Source: Prostheceraeus crozeri
Lineage: Eukaryota; Platyhelminthes; Polycladida; Euryleptidae
NCBI GenBank assembly: GCA_907163375.1
Contig: CAJQUW010007926.1
Span: 62,001 to 126,000 of the forward strand
Direction: 5' to 3'
Length of the DNA stretch: 64,000 nucleotides
Position 1 is the stretch's first letter. Each line of letters begins with the position of its first letter. Made by a program: the position numbers and the translations under genes. This document shows positions 35,801 to 47,800 of the stretch, piece after piece. The notes beneath the pieces are model-generated. The model was given only the letters and a program-made list of their open reading frames with translations. It did not search any database and was not told where the DNA came from.

Positions 35801-38800
35801 TTTCTTGTATTATATTTTTGAAGTAGATATGCCTACATGCCTCTGCTCCGGGTGTCTACAAAAAATCTGACTCAATTTTAGGACTTAAAGGACTTTTTTG
35901 AGATCAATATTAAGGATTTTCATCTGACGCTTTTAGTGATTTTACTAAGTGACTGATTGATTACTGGGTAATCCATCTTTTCAATCATTCTTTTGCACTC
36001 TGTCAGCTACATTGCTCTACGTCGTGAAATTTATTTCATAATTAAACATAAGCTTTTTTGTTCGCACGGCACAGCTTTGGAATCAGCTTCCACAGACCAC
36101 TTTCCCTGACCAATACAATCTTGATGCTTTCAAGAGGCGTGCGAATAGGTTTCTGATGGGGACAGCTTAATGAGATTAGAAGATCTGTTTTTTTAAATTT
36201 TATTTATTTAAAATAATACAATTTGTTACTTTTCATTGAGTAACCCCTAGCTTCGTTCATGGCTCATAGCTGTGCTAGGGGTGAAAATTCAGTAAAAAAA
36301 GACGACTTTTTTGGGAAAAATTTCGGTGTCTACAACGCATCATTCTAGAAATATGTTTAGAAATCATGAATATGGCTAAAACGGAAAGTGTTTGATACAG
36401 GGGAATTTTCTGAAGATATACCGGCAGACATTCATCCATTGATAGGTACTTTTTCCCATTGAAACAAGCCAGAACTGGACATGGAAAAACGATGATACTG
36501 ATTTAGAAATTATTATGTGGCTATCAAATGTAGGCCAGATTTATCTTAATCCGGTCGGTTCTAATGCAAATTTGTTCCTTTCTTTTAAAACACACCTAAT
36601 AGATGAAAACGGTTAAATCCCCACATTGCAGAACCGTTTCAGTAGATATGTTTTACTTCGATTCATGCTGTTTAACCGATTAATATCAGACATGCCGCTC
36701 GAGATGTCTAGGTCCCGAGTGTAATGAAGCGTCGCCTTCAATGACTCAGATAATGTGTCGCATACTGAATTGTGCACCTAGTTCTTGTCGTGAAAAAAGC
36801 GAAATTTATTGATTATACTTAGCATAAAAAAAACAATCAGCACAAAGAAAAGTCTGGAGACCGATACAATCTTTGCTGGAATATAAGGTGACTCTCAGGG
36901 CCTATCAAACAAAAACAACTCGATCATTATAAACTGTGCACGTACATAATTAAGCTCTATATTCATATAGCCTACTTGATTTCTTCCCCAGAACGTGTAA
37001 ACATTGAACTTGGTATTTATTTTGTATCCTCTTGTGAAGGCACTTATGTCTTACAGCCGAAAACAAGTCGCAATTGTAGCTAAGCTATTTGACGAACCAG
37101 TGATTACTGTTCTCAATCTCAAGAGACATGCCGAATGTTCACTCATATAGGTATTTTTCGGTAGGAACATCTGTCTGTGGTCATCAGAGCAAGATAAATT
37201 TGATCCAGTATCTGGTCTAATTCTGCTGTGTATTACTGCTATAAGGGTGGAAAGCTGAATTTCATACTAATTCGTAGATGACTCAATCTTGCTTCTAAAA
37301 TTACTATGCTCAACAGAAACGAAATAAAATGGCATCATGTAAAATACAGTGTGATTCAAAAGTCGCTGCAAAAAGTAAATGTCGATATCTCAGTAAAAAT
37401 CAACGATATTGACCCGCTTTCTTCTGATTTAAGAGTCCAAGGGATTGGGGTTTCAGAATATAGTCGCATTATCATCAAAATGATCGCTTTTTCTGCGAAA
37501 ACGTTCAATTGTAGTAAACAGCCTTTACGGATGCTCATTATGAAACTTGCTGAATTTTGCCATTATCTCAATCGATCACAAGGAGTTAGTAAAGCTGTGT
37601 TTCTCCTCTTCTGTCATTGTCCAAAATTATGACAGATTCATGTTTGAGATGACAAGCGTTTAACAAATCATATTTGACAATTATGCTGATTCACAGGCTC
37701 ATAGACATTTATTAAGATTTGAGTGACTTTAAAAGAACCACTACTTTCAACAGGAATGGTCACTCAATATGGATTTTGAAACTTGAAAAGAGCTTTTGCT
37801 ATCCTTTTCAAAAACGAAAACATGATCTCAGCTATGAAAGTCTAAAATCATCTCTGCAATGTCGACAACATCCGATTGTCTCATAACATCGTCAGTAATT
37901 CGATGATACCTTTAGTAGATGAAACTGGCTAACCAATTTCAGAGACTGGAGAAGTCAAGACAGGAATTCTCAGTTATTGTGAAATCCGTATCCTCATGAG
38001 AAAGCTTGGTGCTGATATCTCGATCGGCTAGGCTATATTCAGTAGTTTTCAACCGACATAACCGCATCATGTTGGGACCAGAAGAGCCTCATCCAGATTT
38101 GAAAAGTCTCCACGTCAAGCAGATCACTGTCTGGATCGGTTTCTCTAGGGACGTGAGCCTGATTCCTTTTGACACGTTGATAGTTTGGAAAAGCCCGTTG
38201 GTAGTTTTATGCTACAGAGATGCTGTTCCTCAAATTCAGTATTCGGGAAAGTTTATGGAAATAATACTCCAGCAACATGGTGCACAACCATAACTTAACA
38301 TTTCTGTTCGATAATTGGGATGTTGAGTAAAAATCATGCAAGATTAAATGATAAAATCTCATAAAATGTATGTTTTCATCACCGAAAATCTTCATGAAAA
38401 AAATATTCGATATTATGATTATGTGAACATGCTGTAAAATCCCATACCCTGAATAACTCTAACCAGAAAGAAGCAGATTGATATCGTTCGTACTTGCTGA
38501 GATATCAACATTTACTTTTTGTAGCGACTTTTGAATTACCCTGTACATCCATTCCATATACTCAATTTTCGCACACTCAAAATATAGCAAGATTTTTGAA
38601 GGATTTGGAAAAAGTTCCAGCTCCGACCAGATTTAGAAAAAAACATGTTCAGGCCGGATTTGAAATCCGCTGCATCCCTAATGTAGATCCTGTTTCAAGT
38701 ACAACGATGAAGCTGGCTATCATGAATAGTGAACGTGTAACAGCTAAGTAAGAAGAAAGAAAAATTATCTTCTTCTTGATATCAAAGCTTCGTTTAATAG

Positions 38801-41800
38801 CATGACAACAGATGCATAAGATGCATGATACAAGTATCATATGCAGGAGGAGGAAACTGAAAAAAATCCAGGCAACTTCACATAAATCAAAGAAAAGTGT
38901 GAACGTGTCTTTCGGTCAGTATCAAACTTTTAGGATTTTTAGGATTATAAGTCTGACTGAAGATGCTTGTGAATTTCTAAGATCGGTGCTGAAACGTGAG
39001 CTGTTGATATTGTCAATTTTTTGGAGTTATCTTATATGCGATCTTGCACCTGCAATTAGCCGATCTGGCAAACGAAGGAAGTCTATGAAAACCACCCATT
39101 CCTCACTGCGGCAAGTTGGGCATTTTTAAAATGGGTCACTGGTCATTGCCGCAAGACCCACCTAGGATCATCGACTCAGTTCAAGCACCACACTTTTGAG
39201 ATTCAGATACCGATAAACTCCAGATTGATAATGCTCACCGTGTCGCTGCAATAGTCGCCTTTTAGGACACGCAAGGAAACGTCGGTTCCATTCTACACCA
39301 CAGACGGCACGAGCAAAATACATTTACTGAGCTTGACAGATTTCATAGTCAAATTTAGTGATAGGTTCCAAAAAAAGCAACCCCTACTGCTGTTCGGCGT
39401 TGGAATGATGAATTAATGAGAAAAGTAAAACAAATTAACAAAGACATGGTTGCCTTCATAATGATGAAATGATGTTCTGATACATATCTAAATATGTCCA
39501 GCATTCGACAACCGTACAAATGCCACATCAAAATTACAGATAAGCCAACATGTCTTTGAACATCCATTTGCTTCATCAGTTTGAGAATGTAATTTTTTTT
39601 TGAATTATTAGTTTGATGAAAAAATTGCGCACTTTGAAGCTCCTTGCTTCTAGATTTTAGTCAACGCAATACGAATTCTAAAAGCCTTTTTAAGACTTTT
39701 GATGATATTTGGGACTTTATAGGACTTTTAGACCAGTTTTTCGAGTTTCAAGACATTTTTAAGGACATCTAAGACTTTGCGAACAAGATTCACTGTTGAA
39801 AGGAGACCACGGGGGAATTAGCGATTCACTTGCGGAAAGTGAATGGATGACGCTTTGCAAATTTTGTAGCATCGAATAATGGAGAAGCAGGACATTAGGA
39901 TTCTGTGTCACAAAGGCAACTTGTCTATCCAGTATTACATTACGGTCACGGGTTGAAAAAATATCATACCCACATGCATTCAAATGACTAAGTTCATGCT
40001 TCCTATTATGCTTCAAATTTTGTTCGAACCACTTTGCGTTTCGAAGTCAAAAATATCGATTTTATAACGATCACCTTTCTCCTCAATTCCATGCAGCATT
40101 TTCATTAAATAAATTATGCATAGGTCTATTACAATTCTCAAAAATATGGAATTTTGTGCAGACACAGGAATTTTCAAGATTATATGTTTTCATATGTTTT
40201 TATAGGAAAAAAGGATCAGCAGAAGGTCTGTGATTGTCAATAAAGTTATCATAAAAATTCTATTTAACGGATAATTACAGATTCATAGTTTTATCTAAAT
40301 TCATTTAAATACAACATAGTACGACCTTTTAATTCAACATCTAAGGGTTTTTTAGAAAATCTTGCAATTATGTTGATGCAAATGCAACAAACAGTTCCTA
40401 ATTAAAGTTAAATTCGACTATATTCTTTCATATCTTCATCGAACGATCAGTTAATTAAGACTCGCATTCCAAATAGTCTTTGTATCTTGCAGTTCTATCC
40501 TCAACTTTCCATCGACAGTCATCTTTGAGGTATGCTGTGTGTAATACTTTGTGTGCTGCAAATATTTCCTCAGGAGAGGTAAAAACTGTTATTACATTAG
40601 CCGCCTTTGAAACATTGAAAGTGTTCTATTGAGCAACCGCTGTAGTCGATCGAATGATAATAATAGTTATTCATTTCAAATCATTTTTAGTGAATTTCGA
40701 ATGACTGGATTGGGGATGGCGGCTGCATTATATCTATGGCAGATGCTACCTTAATGAATTTCAGGCCTTAAACACAATACATAATCAAAATTCAAAAGTA
40801 AGGGAATGCCAAGTGAACTTATATTAGTATAGTAACATTTGGTATTTCCTTACTTTTGAATTACAGTCTGTTTCAATTTACTTCTCACACCACATATTTT
40901 TGCAGATTCATGCAAGTCATAGTATCTAAACTATTCCTGGAAGTTTGAGGTGCTATTATAGTGTTTTATGTCGACATGCAAGTAAAAAAAAAGAACTGAT
41001 GTAACTCATGTATTAAAATTGAATGCTACAAATTGCTGTAAATGAAAAAATAGACTCGAAGGCAGAACAGATTTCAAGCTAAAACCGGGTATGTCCTCCT
41101 CGTACTTTGATCACTGCTAGAATTCCTTTTTGCATGGAATCTACTAACTTTTCACATGTTTCGGTATAAAGGAGACATCATTATGCAACAACAGTACAAT
41201 TTTTGCAATTAACGTCAGTTCAGTAGGCAAATCATATTCACCATGTCTCTGTTTCAGTATCCCCCAAAGTGTCTCCAGAGGATTGAGGTCTGGCGAATTT
41301 CCAGGCCATTTCAAAACATCCAGATTGATTTGATTCAGATAATTTGTGCACAGTCTAGCCTTGTGGCACGGTGCCGAGTCGTACATAAAGATGTTAACCC
41401 CAGCAGAATTCCATTGCTCCATTTGAGGTCTCACACGAGACTCCAAGACGTGCAAATGCGAATGTTGATTCATGCTCCCCTCGCATACGTGAAGTCGTCC
41501 GGCTCCTTCAGCACTCATAATACCCCACATCATAACTTTGACTGGATGTTTCAAACGTGGTTCTAAGGGAGTCTTCGATGAGGAAGCTGTCCAGACTCTC
41601 CTAGGACGGACTGACGAGCACTCAAAAGACGATTCATCGCTAAGGGCCACCTGTAAAAAAAAGAAATATAATAAAAAAGGCGAAAAATTGGAAAAATTAC
41701 TCAAGTTAATATTTTTCATGAAAATTCAGAACAAAATGAATTCAGACATCCACTTACCCTTCTCCAATCCTCAGAAGTCCGACCAGCGTGGTCAAGAGCA

Positions 41801-44800
41801 AACTGAAGTCTCTTTTGTTTCATCGCTTTGGTAAGAGGGACCTTTCTGGGCTTCTTGAATTCGCACTTCATTTCCTTCAACCTCCGCCGCACAGTTGTTC
41901 GTAGGACGTTGGTCCCTGCATCTTGTAGCCGCTTTCGAAGCTTGGCAGTTGTAACACCATAGTCTTTCTTTACTTCACGAACTAAGAAGCGGACATCCGC
42001 ACTACTAGTGGCTTTTTTCTTACCACACCTTCCTTTTCGATGGCCTACATAATGTCCGTTGGTCTTCATCCTAGCAATTCTCGACACTGCAAAATTGCTA
42101 ATTCCTGTTCTACGAGCTATTTCTCGGTGTGAATAGTCCGTATTCTTCAACAAGGTCGTTATTTCAGCAACTTTGCTGTTTGAGAATTCCTTTCCTTGCG
42201 GCGTTGCTACGATCAGGTTACAACCTGTCTGAATCACCACAATCACCAGTGTTATGAGATTTTTTTGAAATCTCCCCACTGAAGAGACATCAAATCAAAA
42301 TTGACCAATCAGCTTGGAGTACGATTACCGTAAACAATCACGTGAGCCAGATTGCAGACAAGATAACAAGTCGAAACAGTGTTCGAGAACAGCGCATGTT
42401 AGCACAGTATGAATCAACATTTTCACGTGCCCATCTTGGAATCTCGCATTAAGTCTCCATTGGAAAAAAGTGCTCTATAAGGGCCAATATCTTCATGCAC
42501 GACTCGCCACCTTACCACAAGGCTTGACTGTGCACAATTTATCTTAATCATATACGTTTGAGTTCCGCTAGATGACCTGGAAATAGCTTTTATACTATAA
42601 TTCGTTATAGCAACAAAAATATTGAGTGTGAGAAGTAAATTGAAACAGACTGTATTTACAATGAGCCAATGTATTTTTTATAATCAAAATTGACAATGAG
42701 AATCGCGTTTGTTGAAATTCTCACTAAAATCACGACTAAAAGATAGCTTAGTATACCATAGATTAAAAGAACTTAACTCCCAAGATGGAAAGGACGTAAC
42801 TATTGAACACAAGATTCTTTCACAATTGTTGCATAATTTTCCAAATTACTATTGAGGTTCACCACATGCACGCTATTCTTTGATGGTCAATTCATCAATA
42901 AATTGTCTGTGTGGTCGTGTATTGCAGATAGCGGAGAGATAATGTCAGAAGAACCAGAAAGATGAATTATCGAAAAAGATTCCATAGTGTGTGTGCAGCA
43001 TAATCCAACATTTGCTTATTACAGGATTTCAACTGTGTACAGCATTAAGACATTGATAGTCATAGTAGAAGCTAGGACTATCAGTAAAACTACATGTAAG
43101 CCTATATGACAATGATTTAAAAATTAATACAGTTGAAATTTAGAGATATGCCTACTCATATCTAATCTTATTTTCTGGAGGAGAAACTGGTTAGAATGCC
43201 TCATTGGTCATATCAAGTTTAATGAATCTAATCTCACATATTTGAGGACGAGAAGGAAGGCTATCTATAAATGATTCCTGTGCAGATACGTTCTGAAGTC
43301 GCACGTGGACATTGGAGTATGTGATTCACTCTGCGCGTACTTCTAGAAGACACAGAATTTGGAAGCTGCTACACAATCACTAATCTAAAAGAGCTTCAGT
43401 ATTGCAAAAATTCAAATTGAGATTTATTTATTTATTTATTAAACGTACAATATTTGAGTGGCGTTATGTCAACACGACTTCAAGGCCACTATACAGTAAT
43501 GTCACAATCACAGATGAAGAAAACAAAAGGAACAGAAGTGTTACAAGGGGAAAGAGCGAACGAAGAGGGAGGTCTTTAGGGACAGCTTGAAGGAGCGGAG
43601 GGATGGTTGACTGATCACAGTCTGTGGGAGAGAGTTCCAAATTCTGGCGGCTGCCGACGGGAAAGCTCGGTTTCCGATCGAGCGTCGGGAGAAGGGCACG
43701 GACAAGGCACGAACATCAACTCGATGTTCAGATATTCGAATTGAAGGATGCACTGACCTTGTAGTAAGTGTTCGCTTTTGTTCAGTTACTAATCACGCTT
43801 ACATATCTAAATGCTTAACTGAGCTGAAACAAGTAGCTCTTGCAAAGCTTAAACTTGCTATAATGAATCTTAAATACTCTAAAATTCGCGGATTGCCCGC
43901 ATTTTATTCCTTTTGAAATAGCAAGCTGCAGTAAAATAATGTATTAATATCATTGTAATTTGAGTGTAATGCAAACTATAAGAGTACATACCACTGCATC
44001 CGACTGGTTTCAGCTCGAGAAAAACCCGGCACATTACCAGATTTTGCTCAATGGGATTCACTTGGCATTCCATGTTGAAATTGCTGAGCCAGTGATTCCT
44101 AAGCAGCATACCACGGTGCGTCCAATAAGTAAAATCGGGAATTTCGTATGTATATATGCCAAATCAATGAAATTCAAAACTCTGAAATTGTGATACCAAC
44201 TACCACTTCCATTTCTATTTTGAATGAATTACTAGACCCAATGAAAGTTCTGTTTAATTCATTGATGCAACTTCGATCTCGAATAAATTTTTAGTCGACT
44301 ATTTAAATCGAGGCCGAGGTCGGCCCCGAATAAAGTTACGGATTATTGATTGACTTTGATACCGGGTACTTGCAAGAAAGGAAAACTGAAATACTTGTGT
44401 ATATCATGTTATTAATCATATCGTGTCAACACACCAAAAATAACAACATAAACTACGATAATTTTAAATAATTGATTGCTACATCATATATGAAAACAAA
44501 ATATTCCTTGTACTAACAATTGCAGATAAAAAATGCTAATGGATACTTTCAAAGCATTATTCAATACAGGATATAAAATCGCTACCAAACAATTTTGTAA
44601 ATAAGAAGAGTCACAAAATTCATTGAAATCATCTAATAGCACGAGGTCTTTCATCCAATCTCAACAGGTGCTTACTTTGGACGCAAGAATCATGAACACA
44701 CATTTAGACATATACATAAAATTTGAATGATTGCAACAAATACTATGGAAGCATAGAAATATACTTGTAGTCCAGCCGCCAGGAAGAGTTTCTGCATAGA

Positions 44801-47800
44801 ACGATACCGAAGATGAGACTTTCACAGAATGTTCTACACCCTATGACTACTACGAAAATGTGCGCCCTCCGAGTTCTACCGAGTTCATATGATCTACAGA
44901 TAAAATTAAAGAAAGACACATGTAAATTGAAGTTTTCAACCAAGATCTCAGCTTGGTGTTTGTACACCCACTATGCGAGATCTATTGACTCCAACGCCAT
45001 AATTTAAGGTACGATATGTCTTCATATCGTCTTCAATCACGTTCTACCATGTGCTAGAAACAACTTTCGATGCAAGCTACTTGCAAGAGTGTGGTTAGAT
45101 GCTTTAGATTTGAGCCAAAATTTGATAAAATTTTCATGTTTACCCTACTAAGATGCTTTCTGAATCCAAATGTGTTTAGTTCTGCAGGTAGTGGTATACG
45201 GTTACATGACCTGAAGATAATAGATCTCACATATTCTGACTACTGTTTAGTTGGACCATGACTTCAATTAAAATCTGCTTAATCGAGGTCGAGGTCAAAG
45301 CATCGAGGTCTGCGAGGTTGCATCTCTGGTTTAACTTATGGAAAATTGGACATCCTAATACATTCCATGAGTAACATAAGAAAAAGTTATCTTCAAAGAA
45401 CCACATTCGACATCTAAGGTAACTTACGGGTAATCCGAAGCTATCATCGCTGTTTCTGCTATAACCGGCACTTGACCGGCTGAATTCCTCCTCTGCATAA
45501 GAATCTGAAGACGGAGACCCTGTGACATGGAGGTCATGAATTGTGTATGGTAAGCCGGAGTTGCTTCCACTGGATGCACGAGATCTTCTAGGATGACGAA
45601 TTGGTCCTGGTGCTGACCGCTGTCGAGCTTCTAAGTGATTTAGATCATCGGTCAGGTAAACTGGGATATCAACATGCGGCGGCGGGGAAGATTCTGTCGA
45701 TGCTGCAAACATATGTGAATGTGAGTACAATTTCAAAATTTGTCTAAGAATTTCAACAACTTCGTACCTACTCTACTGTATCAATAATCACGTATATTTA
45801 TTGATTGCTTGTCACTCTTCATTCAACTGCGTGTAATATTACAGTCTATATTTGGGTTTTAATACTCATTGTCCAAGGTTTCTCGCCGCTGAAGGGATAG
45901 AGTGGAGTACCGGTATTTAACGCTCGCGTCTCGCATATACTGCTGTATGTGAAAACACATGAAGGCTTTTCACTGAATTCCGGGACAATTCAGCTGGTTT
46001 GAGTTATGTTGTCTCTTCCTCGCAGTAATTTGTTTACTGCAATGCAACTATTCGCTTAAGTTAAGGCAAAAAATGACTGGCACGTGGATACACGCACAAA
46101 ACGTCAACACATTGCATACAAGGAAGGAATGCCTGAATACCTGCTTCAGTATCACCGTCATAGGTTTTCACTTAGGCCCTACTTCAGGGATGAGAATGGG
46201 CTGACGGGGGCCTCGGCGAAAATTCATGTTTCAAGGGATCATAGAAAAAAAATAGATAAACATTAGACACTCATTGGGGACCCGCATTTCCCCGTAAAAT
46301 TCTCATCCCCGCTACCTACAGGCTAATAAGCTTAAAAATATAGTAGCAGATATTTTCTGCTACATGTAGCATTACTATATTACAGGATAACATCGATCAG
46401 AAATGCCTTTAATAGCAAATAAAAGAATCTGAGAATTTGATTCTGTCAGTTTCCATGACGAAAGTATGTGTTTATCGAGAATTTTTCGTCTTCTCTTTTA
46501 ATGCTTTTGTGAGCAGCTATATAGCACTCGGGCCCGTAGAAAACTGATGCGAACAAATTTTCGAAGGCGGTAATTACGTTGACGAATTTTGTGTAGGATG
46601 TATGCTATCCACTGTCTTTAAGATTTTTAGTGATAAATGTAACACCAGCTACCTTTGGTTTGGTAACATATTGTACGATCTAGGATGCATGCGGAGCGGA
46701 TATTCATCATATTGAAATTTAACTAAAATATTTCTATGATTAAGATACTACTTCATTCAGATATGCCTGCCAATAGTTGCACAGCTTAGACAGGTCACTA
46801 AATAGAAATGTATGTATGAGTATTGTCATTTGCACACTTGATAGTACAGGAGACTTCATTTATTTTGCACTAACATTTCTCTTAAGATTTACCTGTGGCT
46901 GCAACATGAGAATTTGGCTTCTAAGAGATATTATTTATTTTACAATCAGCAAACATCAATATAAAGCAGAAATATAATTGAGATCATCAAGAATTATAAT
47001 TTGCAAATAAAATAAATTGGGAAGCCAACTCGACTCGAAACTCAAACAACGTACAAGAGGAAACACACCAATTGCTAAGTCTGTCAACGTTTGGGTATAG
47101 TCTTGATTACTCTGACATACACTTAGCGTAGAATTGTATCGTTTTAATTGCATGCCGTGTCATGTTAGTTGCGTAAATCAAACGTCATGACCAGTGGTCG
47201 GATTTCGAAATTTCGCCAATTTCGCGTATCGGCTCTGATTTCGCGTATAGGTCTGATTTCGCGTATTAGCGCTGATTTCGCGTATCAGCACTGATTTCGC
47301 GTATCAGCACTGATTTCGTTTACTTTTGTTTTATGTACCCTACGAGCAAGTATATATTTATGTGGCAACACAAGTTTACGTACTATAAGTTTACAGGAAC
47401 AAGTCCACTTACAGCGAACAAAAATAGATGATAGAGAGAATTTCGTCTTCTATCAGATGACATACATCTTATGGAGGACGCAGATAGGCATTTCAGTGAT
47501 TTTCATGCTTTGTCAATACATCACACACAGAACAATTATATATAAATTTTGTAATCTCACTTAGCTAATTTGTATGTGCAGTCTTTTTATCGTGTAAACA
47601 AACTTCTTTCATTCAAACAGGAAAATCAAGAAAGTTAATTCCTTTTGTTCATTTCAAAGGACATGCCGCATGTTATAGGTGTGTAGATCTGAAGATTGAT
47701 ATCAACAATAATATTAACGATAAAGAAATATTAACGTAGTCTCAAAATGCATCAGTTTATTGACAAATTTCAATAACACAACAGACTTCACCAGGTGCAC

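Larger units (their letters stand above)
17078..45427 (-). other. CREB3L intron 3 (28.35 kb), transposon-filled
   Basis: The limits are the donor at 45427 and the acceptor at 17078-17080, fixed by the phase-0 join of exons 3 and 4. At least eight separate mobile elements listed below lie inside, in both orientations. Confidence 0.8.

Noticed and set aside
39759-40016. Minus-strand frame containing HLNACG, resembling the start of the coiled-coil frame at 57.6 kb
   Set aside because: The match is only six residues and nothing else of a hAT transposase is nearby.
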